Shown: in pieces, positions 10,401 through 17,060 of the stretch
Layout: every line of letters starts with the position of its first letter
Numbering within the stretch: position 1 is the first letter of the stretch
From: Streptomyces amritsarensis
Lineage (GTDB): Bacteria > Actinomycetota > Actinomycetes > Streptomycetales > Streptomycetaceae
Assembly: GCF_001953875.1 (NCBI RefSeq)
Contig: NZ_MQUR01000019.1
Span: 27,749 to 91,748, forward strand
DNA: 64,000 nt
Direction of reading: 5' to 3'
Notes under the pieces: model-generated
Database searches by the model: none
Told to the model about the DNA's origin: nothing
The model's input: the letters and a program-made list of their open reading frames with translations, nothing else
Made by a program: the position numbers and the translations under genes

Positions 10401-10793
10401 GTCCCGGACCACGAGCATCAGCAGCTCGTCACCGGTGTAGGCGGGTTGCGGCTCGCGGTAGGCGTCGCGGCCGTCGAGGTGGGCGCTGGTGACCTCGACG
10501 GGGAACTCGGAGCCGTCGGTACGGCGGGCGACCATCCGCTTGGGCTTGGTGCGGCCGCCCTCGTCCTCGCCGGGGCGGCGCATGGAGCCGGGGATCAGCT
10601 TGGAGTCGAACTCGGGCAGGAGGTCGAGGACGCCCCGGCCGACCAGTCCGGTGCCGGGGCTCTCCATGACCTCGAGCGCGATCGAATTGGCGTTGACGAC
10701 CGTGCCGTTGGCGTTGACGAGCAACAGCGCGTCCGGAAGGGCGTCGAGTATTGCTGCGAGGCGAGCAGCGCCTCGGGATGGCCTGCTGCTCAC
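7446..10793 (-). CDS. Large PAS-PAS degenerate histidine kinase with tandem receiver domains
   Basis: A 1115-residue protein. PAS 1 about 10-130, PAS 2 about 148-262, a DHp/ATPase-like region about 265-485, a long Pro/Ala/Gly linker about 485-880, and two receiver-like domains about 884-990 and 993-1110. The H-box reads GDSLRGPL where kinases have SHELRTPL, so the phospho-acceptor His is Asp282. The N-box Asn is lost (HLVADVAG), as are the DxGxG and GLGL glycine boxes. REC2 keeps Asp1041 and Thr but lacks the usual Lys; REC1 keeps Asp930, Thr and Lys. It is therefore probably a signal-binding scaffold or phosphorelay receiver, not a kinase. The linker carries repeated GRRR motifs. Expressed with the ABM gene downstream. 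Confidence 0.85.
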   Translation of the reverse strand: MSSRPSRGAARLAAILDALPDALLLVNANGTVVNANSIALEVMESPGTGLVGRGVLDLLPEFDSKLIPGSMRRPGEDEGGRTKPKRMVARRTDGSEFPVEVTSAHLDGRDAYREPQPAYTGDELLMLVVRDLSQTVDTEAELARSQRQTEMILRAAAEGVVGTDTDGRVVLVNPAAAQILGYRATDLGNRELHGLVQHSRADGSPFPFEESPLADTLRSGRKHRVRGQVLWNKAGQPVAVDLTTSPVRDGEQLVGAVMTFTDRRPYDALAARHAQLIAVLGDSLRGPLDELRGELATLAADDAGQLWPEANQLLHHLAAGYSRMTTLVDNVLGFQRLDSGRDKLSKKKVLINGVVTAGVDGAVELIGPGRAQFAVHAPTIEAEVDGERISTALAHLVADVAGVDATGKTRQGSGYSDSTIVVAAAQRGDVVRIEVRGPYEGGNPVHEPIVRGIVAAHGGVLQTVEVPGAPGGAYVLELPLGAGAGTVTLPEPPEAPPAGTGPDGAATAAGAAPGKVSGGRRGRRGVDAFLEDETPGPEAAQAGQGGSALALPSGRRRAGEATPQAGPELAQSPVNPAGLGTGRRRGRAGDGSGDSGALEGQGGPGRPVQPQGTAMPALPPVPAVPPVPVTEHPAGRRRALGPAGPAQPGGPVPATGLGPTPAPARPIAPEGGFALPAGPTPAAPPAPVPAEAGPAAAVSEGEAGSDAAAPAGRRGRRALGAPGAPPEAPTSPSDAPAESPTGRRRALAGAPAWPVPSAGVAAAAGDDGASGQVAVPGARRPQDTPPQGQAAQPISVRALGTLGQGISVDPSGAAPAAGSGSGRRRRLAEPSPQGRAFAIGAPEAGADEGPEPLDGPGGAVEVVNRPVPQPVDDELPPEPLDNPRRLLVWPAPDVQTQQALSDRGYRPVVVHSREEVDAQIAAFPAALFVDPLTGPITRTALQSLRQAAVAAEVPVLVTAGLGHATREAAYGADPAVLLKALAPRDSEQHPSRVLLIEEHDEIATALTAALERRGMQVARAGADTDAVELATRMRPNLVVMDLMQVRRRRAGIVDWLRANGQLNRTPLVVYTATGIDPAELPRLASGESVLFLAERATTADVQGRIVDLLAKIGTN

Positions 10794-10913
10794 GACGAGC
10801 TTCCTCCCTGACCAACGACTACCGGCAAGTCACGGGAGGAGTCTAAGGCCACAGGCCCGCGGCGGGGTGGCCGATGTGCGTCCGGCAACACCCTTTCCGG
10901 TCATCCTCCCAGG

Positions 10914-11339
10914 TCAGGAACGCCCACTCGGAAGCAGAGGTTCCAACTCGTCCCAGCGCTTGATTTCGCATCCGTCCGTCCGGCGGAAGGTGGCGTTCAC
11001 CTTGCGTCCGTTCCAGGTTCCGGTGACACGGGCGGTGGCCGGGCCGCCGTACTGCTTGGTGCAGATCTGGTCCGGGGGGACGGGGGCGAAGGGGTTGCGC
11101 CCCTCTTCGGCGAGCTCGTCCAGCCGCGCGCAGGCGCCCTCGGCCTCCGGGTGGTCGCCGCCGACGGGTCCGCATTCGAGCGTGTACTCGCGGTCCAGCT
11201 GACGGTTTCCGGTGTCGGCCATGGTCATGGTCAGCCGGTCGGGCGCGGCCAGCAGCTGTCCCAGGGGCAGTGGGGGCAGCGGCCCGGCGGCCGCGGTGGC
11301 CAGGGCCGAGGTGACGGCGAAGGCGGCGAGACGCAGCAT
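10914..11339 (-). CDS. Secreted subtilisin-inhibitor-like (SSI) protease inhibitor
   Basis: A 141-residue protein with a short hydrophobic N-terminal signal (to about residue 20) and an SSI domain. The four conserved cysteines (C56, C70, C93, C124) fit the two family disulfides. The reactive-site loop reads CTKQYGGP, where classical SSI has CPMVYDP, placing Lys95 at P1. That predicts trypsin-like rather than subtilisin-like targets. Secreted inhibitors of this family control extracellular proteases during growth and differentiation. The upstream hexamer signals were not resolved. Monocistronic. Confidence 0.87.
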   Translation of the reverse strand: MLRLAAFAVTSALATAAAGPLPPLPLGQLLAAPDRLTMTMADTGNRQLDREYTLECGPVGGDHPEAEGACARLDELAEEGRNPFAPVPPDQICTKQYGGPATARVTGTWNGRKVNATFRRTDGCEIKRWDELEPLLPSGRS

Positions 11340-11525
11340 GGGGCACTCCAGGTCGTCCGTACGTCATACGCCTGACCAACGACGCGGGCGCGCCGATGTT
11401 GCGTGCGGCGGGGCCTTTAAGGCTTTGCCCTCGGCCCGTCCCGCCTAGTACCGTGGGAGCGGATTGGTGAGCGGCCCCGCGCCTGTGTCATCATCTGCAC
11501 GCACCTTCGTACGCGGGGGTGTGCT

Positions 11526-11616
11526 GGAGGCGTCGCCTAGTCCGGTCTATGGCGCCGCACTGCTAATGCGGTTTGGGTCTTACCACCCATCGAGGGTTCA
11601 AATCCCTCCGCCTCCG
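11526..11616 (+). tRNA. tRNA-Ser (GCT)
   Basis: A 91-nt class II tRNA. Acceptor GGAGGCG pairs with CGCCTCC, discriminator G. The anticodon loop reads CTGCTAA (anticodon GCT). Long variable arm; T-arm GAGGGTTCAAATCCCTC. The 3' CCA is not encoded. Confidence 0.96.
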
Positions 11617-11622
11617 CAGTTC

Positions 11623-11658
11623 ATCGAAGCCCCGGTCCGTCAGGACCGGGGCTTCGAT
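11623..11658 (+). terminator. Intrinsic terminator after tRNA-Ser(GCT)
   Basis: A 16-bp perfect stem (arms begin ATCGAAGCCCCGG) with a 4-nt loop, 6 nt after the tRNA. Confidence 0.85.
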
Positions 11659-11863
11659 GCGTTCCGGGAGCCGTACGCCTGCTGGGGTGTTCCGCTGTGC
11701 TCCGAGCCTTGCCCGCCCCGTACGCCGACTCATGTGGACGATCTTCATCCGGAGCGTTTCCGCAGTTCAGACTGGGTTTGGCTAATGGATTTCGCGTCCC
11801 GGCGAGGTCCATGTATTGTTGTTCTCGCAAGGCCAACGGGGCGGAAAACCCCGGGAAGCCCAA

Positions 11864-11936
11864 GCACTCGTAGCTTAACGGATAGAGCATCTGACTACGG
11901 ATCAGAAGGTTGCAGGTTCGAATCCTGCCGAGTGCA
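11864..11936 (+). tRNA. tRNA-Arg (ACG)
   Basis: A 73-nt cloverleaf. Acceptor GCACTCG/CGAGTGC, anticodon stem TCTGA/TCAGA with loop CTACGGA (anticodon ACG), T-arm GCAGGTTCGAATCCTGC. The A34 is the expected substrate of TadA, encoded at 30087. Confidence 0.96.
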
Positions 11937-11945
11937 CAGCAGGGC

Positions 11946-11975
11946 AGAGGCCCCGGACGGAAGTCCGGGGCCTCT
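11946..11975 (+). terminator. Intrinsic terminator after tRNA-Arg
   Basis: A 13-bp perfect stem AGAGGCCCCGGAC/GTCCGGGGCCTCT with loop GGAA, 10 nt after the tRNA. Confidence 0.85.
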
Positions 11976-12139
11976 GTCGTATGTCCCGGTTGTCCCCGGT
12001 GGGATGTCCTCCTCCTTGATGGGGAGGGGGTCCCCCGGGAGATGTCGGGGATGGGATGGCTCTGGCGGGGGACGCCGGCTACCCGGCGGCGTCGGTACGG
12101 TTCTTGAAGATCGTCCGAAGCTGGAAAACGGGGGCAACC

Positions 12140-12505
12140 ATGGGACTGTTCGGGAATGCGCACACCGTCGACCCCGTGTCGGCGCAGCGGGACTATGCAC
12201 GGCTGCTCGGTCAGGGGGAGCAGGTGCACGCCGCCTTCCTGTTGATCCGGGACACGATCCTGTTCACCGACCGGCGACTGGTGCTCGTCGACAAGCAGGG
12301 GCTCACGGGCAAGAAGGTGGAGTACCACTCCGTCCCCTACCGGAGCATCACGCACTTCTCCGTGGAGACCGCCGGCCACTTCGATCTGGACGCCGAGCTG
12401 AAGATCTGGATATCCGGCAGCTCGACGCCGATCGAGAAGACCTTCACCAAGGGTGTGGACATCTACGAGGTGCAGGCGATCCTGACGCAGTTCGTCGCCC
12501 GCTAG
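12140..12505 (+). CDS. Bacterial PH-domain protein
   Basis: A 121-residue protein made almost wholly of a bacterial pleckstrin-homology domain (ILFTDRRLVLVDKQGLTGKKVEYHSVPYR, a typical bPH beta-strand pattern). No signal peptide or membrane segment. The function of these short stand-alone PH proteins is unknown; oligomeric rings have been seen for relatives. Convergent with the SMP-30 gene, only 22 nt away, with no obvious hairpin between them. Confidence 0.85.
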   Translation: MGLFGNAHTVDPVSAQRDYARLLGQGEQVHAAFLLIRDTILFTDRRLVLVDKQGLTGKKVEYHSVPYRSITHFSVETAGHFDLDAELKIWISGSSTPIEKTFTKGVDIYEVQAILTQFVAR

Positions 12506-12527
12506 CCGGACGTCCGCCCGGCCGGTC

Positions 12528-13439
12528 TCAGAGGACCCGGGGGAGGCCGGTCACCGACATCACCAGCGAGTAGAGGGAGGTGGTGGCGGTGATGAAGAGG
12601 CGGTTGTTCTTGGGGCCGCCGAAGGCGATGTTGGAGACGGGCTCGGGGACGCGCAGGCGGCCGATGAGGGTGCCGTCCGCGGCGTAGCAGTGGACGCCGT
12701 CCTCCATCGCTGCCGCCCACAGCCGGCCCTCGTCGTCGAAGCGGAGGTTGTCGATGCCGGGGCAGGTCGTGAAGACGCGGTCGCCGGTGAGGGAGCCGGT
12801 CTCGGTGACCTTGAAGGTGCGGATGTGGCCGGCCCTGGTGTCCGCCGCGTACAGCTCGCTCTCGTCGGGGGAGAAGACGAGGCCGTTGGGGCCGAGGAAG
12901 CCGTCGGCGACCATCCGTACCTCGCCGGTGGAGGGATCGGCCCGGTAGAGGTTGCAGGCTCCGATCTCGCTGGGTGCGCGGTGGCCCTCGTAGTCGTTGG
13001 TGATGCCGAAGTCCGGGTCGGAGAACCAGACGGACCCGTCCGAGTGGACCACAGCGTCGTTCGGGCTGTTGAGCCGCTTGCCGTCGAAGCGGTCGGCGAT
13101 GACGGTGATGCTGCCGTCGGGTTCGGTGCGGGTCACGCGCCGGTTGCCCTGTTCGCAGGAGATCAGGCGGCCCTCGCGGTCGAGGGTGTTGCCGTTGGAG
13201 TGCCCGGCGGGCGAGCGGAAGACGGAGACCGCGCCGGTCGCCTCGTCCCAGCGCAGCATCCGGTCGTTGGGGATGTCGCTCCACAGCAGCTGCCGCCAGG
13301 CCGGCAGATACAGCGGGCCTTCCGCCCAGCGGCAGTCGTCGTGGAGCCGCTCCAGCCGGGCGTCGCCGTTGGCGCAGCGGCCGGTCTTGAAGCGTTCGTC
13401 CAGGATTTCATACAAGGTGAGGTCGGCTATGCCAGACAT
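12528..13439 (-). CDS. SMP-30/gluconolactonase family protein
   Basis: A 303-residue six-bladed beta-propeller hydrolase. Metal-ligand landmarks of the family are visible: the WAEGPLYLP glutamate, the NSPNDAVVHSDGSVWFSDPDFG segment, and the PGIDNLRFD aspartate near the C-terminus. Probably a lactonase acting on a sugar acid or similar lactone. Start chosen at ATG 13439 because AGGGGGA precedes it; an in-frame extension to 13532 lacks a ribosome site and would run into the divergent promoter. Transcribed divergently from the Lrp-family regulator at 13547, which may control it. Confidence 0.88.
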   Translation of the reverse strand: MSGIADLTLYEILDERFKTGRCANGDARLERLHDDCRWAEGPLYLPAWRQLLWSDIPNDRMLRWDEATGAVSVFRSPAGHSNGNTLDREGRLISCEQGNRRVTRTEPDGSITVIADRFDGKRLNSPNDAVVHSDGSVWFSDPDFGITNDYEGHRAPSEIGACNLYRADPSTGEVRMVADGFLGPNGLVFSPDESELYAADTRAGHIRTFKVTETGSLTGDRVFTTCPGIDNLRFDDEGRLWAAAMEDGVHCYAADGTLIGRLRVPEPVSNIAFGGPKNNRLFITATTSLYSLVMSVTGLPRVL

Positions 13440-13546
13440 GGTTCCCCCTGAGTGCAGGTTGCCGAATTTTGTTCGGTCTGAGGGTGGCATTGCAGGATCA
13501 GGTACCGTCTTCGCAAGGCTTGTCAGGCCCAAGAGAGGGAGATTGC

Positions 13547-13981
13547 GTGGACGACATCGACCGGACGCTCGTCCTGCGCCTGCAGCAGGACGCCGGCCAG
13601 TCCTACGCGGCTCTCGGCACAGCCGTCGGGCTCTCGGCCGGGGCCACCCACGAGCGCGTACGCAAACTGCGCGAGCGCGGGGTGATCCGGAGGACCACCA
13701 TCGACGTCGACCCCGCCGCGGTCGGCAGCGGAGTCCTCGCCTACGTGATGGTCGACTCCAACGCGTGGATGGGCGAATCCGGAGACGACTTCGCCGCCAT
13801 CCCGGAGATCCAGGAGGCGCACATCATCGCGGGCAGCGCGTCGGTACTGGTGAAGGTGCGCACGGCCTCGACCGAGCAGCTGCAGGACGTCCTGCGCCGC
13901 CTCTACGCCATCGACGGCGTCAGCGGGACGCACGCGACCGTCGTCCTGGAGACCTTCTTCGAGCGGCCGCTCCCGCTGTGA
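13547..13981 (+). CDS. Lrp/AsnC family transcriptional regulator
   Basis: A 144-residue protein: N-terminal winged HTH (DDIDRTLVLRLQQDAGQSYA, then AGATHERVRKLRERG) and a C-terminal RAM ligand-binding domain with the glycine-rich turn IIAGSASVLVKV. Start chosen at GTG 13547 with GAGGGAG 5 nt upstream; the upstream in-frame extension has no Lrp homology. Divergent from the SMP-30 gene (108-nt shared gap) and coupled by a GTGA overlap to the DUF2797 gene, so local autoregulation is plausible. Confidence 0.9.
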   Translation: MDDIDRTLVLRLQQDAGQSYAALGTAVGLSAGATHERVRKLRERGVIRRTTIDVDPAAVGSGVLAYVMVDSNAWMGESGDDFAAIPEIQEAHIIAGSASVLVKVRTASTEQLQDVLRRLYAIDGVSGTHATVVLETFFERPLPL

Positions 13982-14871
13982 CCTGGTGGTGCACCGGGAT
14001 CCGGTGGAAGGGCTCCGCCCCGGTCATCGGGTGGTACGGCCAGGGGCGCGGCGAGCGCGTGAGTGCGCCGGCGTACGGGCAGCGGCTGGCCTTCGTCGCA
14101 CGCGGGGAGCGGCACTGCCTGGGCGTGTGGAGGGCCGGGAAGCGGACCCCCTGCCCGGCCTCCGCCGCCATCCCCGGCCGCGGAGGCAGTGCGCAGTGCC
14201 CCGAATGCGCCCGCCTCGACCGGTCGTTCTCCGTGGCGGCCGATACCAACGCCGCCGATCCGCGGACCTACCGGGTCTATCTGGCCTGGTTCGGGCCGGG
14301 CATGGTCAAGGTCGGGATCACCGCAGAGGAGCGCGGCCCGGCCCGGCTGCTGGAGCAGGGGGCGGTGTCGTGGACCTGGCTGGGACGCGGACCGCTGATG
14401 GCCACCCGGCGCACCGAGGAGCTGCTGCGGGCGGCGCTCGGGGTGCCCGACCGGATCGCGTACACGCGCAAGCGCGCCGTACGGGCCCATCTGCCCGGCG
14501 CTCCGGAGCGGGCGCGGGAGGTCGCCGAACTGCACGGCCGGGCGGCGGCGCTGGCCGGGTGGCCGGAGTCCCTGGAGCGGATGGGGTGCGAAGTCACCGA
14601 CCACGCGAAGGTGTTCGGCATGGACCTCTGGCAGGGGCTCCCGGCCCCGGACCGGGTGGTCGCGGAGATGGCGGCCGACCGGGCCGTCGTGGGGCGGCTG
14701 GTCGGCGCCGCCGGGCCCGACCTGCACTTCGAGGACGGGCTCGTGGTCGACACCCGGCTGCTGGCCGGCTGGGAACTCGCCACCCCGGGCGAGGGAGCGG
14801 TGACCTCCGTGCCGGTCGCGCAGATCCCGGCGGCGGCCGCTGCTCCCATGGAGCAGGACGGACTGTTCTGA
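13978..14871 (+). CDS. DUF2797 family protein
   Basis: A 297-residue protein starting at a GTG that overlaps the Lrp stop. The N-terminal part has several cysteines (WWCTG, RHCLGVW, CPASA, CPEC) that could bind zinc. The central segment VYLAWFGPGMVKVGITAEER with a following Arg resembles the GIY-YIG nuclease core (Y...KVGIT...R), as in T5orf172-type domains. Function unknown. The GIY-YIG resemblance is my reading and the usual catalytic Glu is not assigned. Coupled with the Lrp regulator. Confidence 0.8.
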   Translation: MTWWCTGIRWKGSAPVIGWYGQGRGERVSAPAYGQRLAFVARGERHCLGVWRAGKRTPCPASAAIPGRGGSAQCPECARLDRSFSVAADTNAADPRTYRVYLAWFGPGMVKVGITAEERGPARLLEQGAVSWTWLGRGPLMATRRTEELLRAALGVPDRIAYTRKRAVRAHLPGAPERAREVAELHGRAAALAGWPESLERMGCEVTDHAKVFGMDLWQGLPAPDRVVAEMAADRAVVGRLVGAAGPDLHFEDGLVVDTRLLAGWELATPGEGAVTSVPVAQIPAAAAAPMEQDGLF

Positions 14872-14877
14872 CATCCT

Positions 14878-14936
14878 CGGACGGGGATCCACGAGACCGG
14901 CGCCATGGTCAAGTCTTGGATCCCTTTGCCCGTCCG
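14878..14936. repeat. Interrupted inverted repeat after DUF2797 gene
   Basis: CGGACGGG at 14878-14885 pairs with CCCGTCCG at 14929-14936. GGATCC at 14885-14890 pairs with GGATCC at 14918-14923. It may be a weak terminator or an operator for the ABM gene downstream. Confidence 0.3.
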
Positions 14937-14986
14937 GGGCCGATCCGGGTGGACACGCCGGGGTCGCTCCGCCGAGGGTGGTGGGC

Positions 14987-15325
14987 ATGACCACTCAGCC
15001 GGTGGCGGCCTTCGAACCGCCCTATGTCATGGCCGTTTTCAGCAGCGTCCGCACCGCGGACGACACCGGCCTCGATGAACTCAACGACCGGATGGAGGAG
15101 ATCGTCCAGGCGATCCCCGGCTACCTCGGCTACGAGTCCGCGCGCAATCCCGAAGGCCTGGGCATCACCGTCGCCTACTTCCGGGACCACGAGTCCCTCA
15201 CGGCGTGGCGCGAGAACCTGGAGCACCAGGCGGCCATGAGGAAGGGCCGCGCCGAGTGGTACGAGAGCTACACCCTGCACGTTGCGACCGTCGAGCGGAG
15301 CCACGGCTTTGTCCGCAACGCCTGA
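14987..15325 (+). CDS. Antibiotic biosynthesis monooxygenase (ABM) domain protein
   Basis: A 112-residue soluble ABM-domain protein (YVMAVFSSVRT, GYLGYESARNPEGLGITVAYFRDHESLTAWRE), of the family that includes cofactor-independent monooxygenases and heme-interacting proteins. Start chosen at ATG 14987, with GAGGG 8 nt upstream; a GTG 9 nt earlier lies inside the ribosome site. It overlaps the downstream amidohydrolase start by 17 nt, so the pair is probably one transcription unit and possibly one small catabolic step. Confidence 0.85.
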   Translation: MTTQPVAAFEPPYVMAVFSSVRTADDTGLDELNDRMEEIVQAIPGYLGYESARNPEGLGITVAYFRDHESLTAWRENLEHQAAMRKGRAEWYESYTLHVATVERSHGFVRNA

Positions 15326-16190
15326 TGCGGTCCGCGCCTTCCGGGAGCGGCTTGGGCTGCCCGGACTGGTCGACGTCCACACCCACTTCATGCCTGAGCG
15401 GGTCCTGGACAAGGTGTGGGACTACTTCGACGCGGTCGGCCCGCTGACCGGCGTCGAGTGGCCCATCACCTACCGCCACGAGGAGGAGCAGCGCGTCGCG
15501 CTCCTGAGGGAGTTCGGCGTCCGGGCCTTCACCTCCATGCTCTATCCGCACAAACCGGAGATGGCCGCCTGGCTCAACGCCTGGTCCGCCGACTTCGCGG
15601 CCCGCACCCCCGACTGCCTGCACACCGCGACCTTCTTCCCGGAGGAGGGCGTTGACGCGTACGTCCGCCAAGCCGTGGAGTCGGGTGCCCGGATCTTCAA
15701 GGCACACCTCCAGGTCGGCGGGTACGACCCGAACGACGACGTGCTCGATGCCGTCTGGGGGCTGTTGGCCGAGGCCGGCATCCCCACCGTGATCCACTGC
15801 GGCTCCGGCCCCGTCCCCGGCAAGCACACGGGACCCGACCCGGTCGCCCGTCTGCTGGCCCGCCATCCGCGGCTGCCGCTGGTCATCGCCCACATGGGCA
15901 TGCCCGAGTACGCGGACTTCCTCGACCTCGCCGACCGCCACCCGGCGGTGCGCCTCGACACGACCATGGCCTTCACCGACTTCTCCGAGCGGTTCAGCCC
16001 CTTTCCGCCCGCGGACCTCGGCCGGCTCGCGGACCTCGGCGACCGGATCCTGCTGGGCACCGACTTCCCGAACATCCCCTACCCGTACGAGCACCAGCTC
16101 GCCGCCCTCGAGCGGCTGGGCCTGGGCGACGACTGGCTGCGGGCGGTCTGCCACGACAACGGCGCCCGGCTGTTCCGCCTCGACGGCTGA
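15309..16190 (+). CDS. Amidohydrolase family metal-dependent hydrolase (ACMSD-like)
   Basis: A 293-residue TIM-barrel hydrolase. Metal-site motifs: VDVHTHFMP near the N-terminus, IHCGSGP, VIAHMGMPEY and LLGTDFPN in order along the barrel. The pattern is that of the amidohydrolase-2 (ACMSD/decarboxylase-like) branch. The substrate is unknown. Start chosen at TTG 15309, with GGAG 8 nt upstream and inside the previous gene; an earlier TTG at 15282 lacks a ribosome site. Likely acts with the ABM protein in the same unit. Confidence 0.85.
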   Translation: MSATPDAVRAFRERLGLPGLVDVHTHFMPERVLDKVWDYFDAVGPLTGVEWPITYRHEEEQRVALLREFGVRAFTSMLYPHKPEMAAWLNAWSADFAARTPDCLHTATFFPEEGVDAYVRQAVESGARIFKAHLQVGGYDPNDDVLDAVWGLLAEAGIPTVIHCGSGPVPGKHTGPDPVARLLARHPRLPLVIAHMGMPEYADFLDLADRHPAVRLDTTMAFTDFSERFSPFPPADLGRLADLGDRILLGTDFPNIPYPYEHQLAALERLGLGDDWLRAVCHDNGARLFRLDG

Positions 16191-16230
16191 CACCCTGCCT
16201 TCCCCCGGGGGGCCGACGGGCCGGGGTCCT

Positions 16231-16249
16231 TTCTCAGGAAATTCACAGG
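16231..16249 (+). promoter_or_regulatory. Candidate response-regulator box (11-bp direct repeat)
   Basis: TTCTCAGG at 16231-16238 and TTCACAGG at 16242-16249, 7 of 8 identical with an 11-bp period. It lies about 45 nt upstream of the response-regulator start. OmpR-family regulators bind head-to-tail repeats of this spacing, and the words resemble MprA-type boxes as I remember them. Confidence 0.4.
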
Positions 16250-16292
16250 TTGGGGCAAGAACGCTCTCAGAGGGGCCGGGGAGCGTGTCCGT

Positions 16293-17060
16293 ATGACTGC
16301 GACGACCACCTCCCAAGCGTCCACGTCCACCGGCAACCACACGGCCCTGGTGCGGCCCGACGGCGGGCCCTGCCGGGTACTCGTCGTCGACGACGAGGCC
16401 TCGCTCTCCGAGCTGCTGTCCATGGCGCTGCGCTATGAAGGCTGCGAGGTCCGCAGCGCCGGCGACGGCGCGGGGGCGTTGCGGGCCGCGCGCGGCTTCC
16501 GCCCGGACGTGGTCGTTCTCGACGTCATGCTTCCCGACATGGACGGTCTCACCGTCCTCGGGCAGCTGCGCCGGGAGATCCCCCAGGTCCCCGTCCTGTT
16601 CCTGACCGCCAAGGACTCCGTGGAGGACCGGATCGCCGGCCTCACCGCGGGCGGCGACGACTACGTCACCAAGCCCTTCAGCCTGGAGGAGGTCGTGGCC
16701 CGGCTGCGCGGCCTGGTGCGGCGTTCGGGCGCGGCACAGGCGGCGCGCGGCGGCTCGGTCCTGACCGTCGGTGATCTGCGCCTCGACGAGGACAGCCACG
16801 AGGTGGTGCGCGGCGGCCGGGACGTCCACCTGACCGCCACCGAGTTCGAGCTGCTGCGCTACCTGATGCGCAACCCGCGGCGCGTGCTGAGCAAGGCGCA
16901 GATCCTGGACCGGGTCTGGTCCTACGACTTCGGCGGCCAGGCCAACGTGGTCGAGCTCTACATCTCCTACCTGCGGCGCAAGTTGGAGAGCGGCCTCGGG
17001 CTGCCGTCGATGATCCACACCCGGCGCGGCGCCGGCTATCTGATCAAGCCGGCCGAGTAG
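16293..17060 (+). CDS. OmpR-family response regulator
   Basis: A 255-residue protein. The receiver domain has acidic pair VVDDE (33-35), phospho-acceptor Asp77 (VVVLDVMLPDMDG), the Thr in LFLTAK and Lys in YVTKPF. The C-terminal winged helix is Trans_reg_C type (LTATEFELLRYLMRNPRRVLSKAQILDRVW, then LRRKL...IHTRRGAGYLI). Its TAG overlaps the kinase GTG. The pair is followed by two membrane glycosyltransferase genes, which suggests it senses the envelope and controls glycan decoration. A direct repeat upstream (16231-16249) may be its own operator. Confidence 0.93.
   Translation: MTATTTSQASTSTGNHTALVRPDGGPCRVLVVDDEASLSELLSMALRYEGCEVRSAGDGAGALRAARGFRPDVVVLDVMLPDMDGLTVLGQLRREIPQVPVLFLTAKDSVEDRIAGLTAGGDDYVTKPFSLEEVVARLRGLVRRSGAAQAARGGSVLTVGDLRLDEDSHEVVRGGRDVHLTATEFELLRYLMRNPRRVLSKAQILDRVWSYDFGGQANVVELYISYLRRKLESGLGLPSMIHTRRGAGYLIKPAE

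Noticed and set aside
11464..12573. 369-codon plus-strand frame across the two tRNA genes
   Set aside because: It translates tRNA and terminator sequence; not coding.
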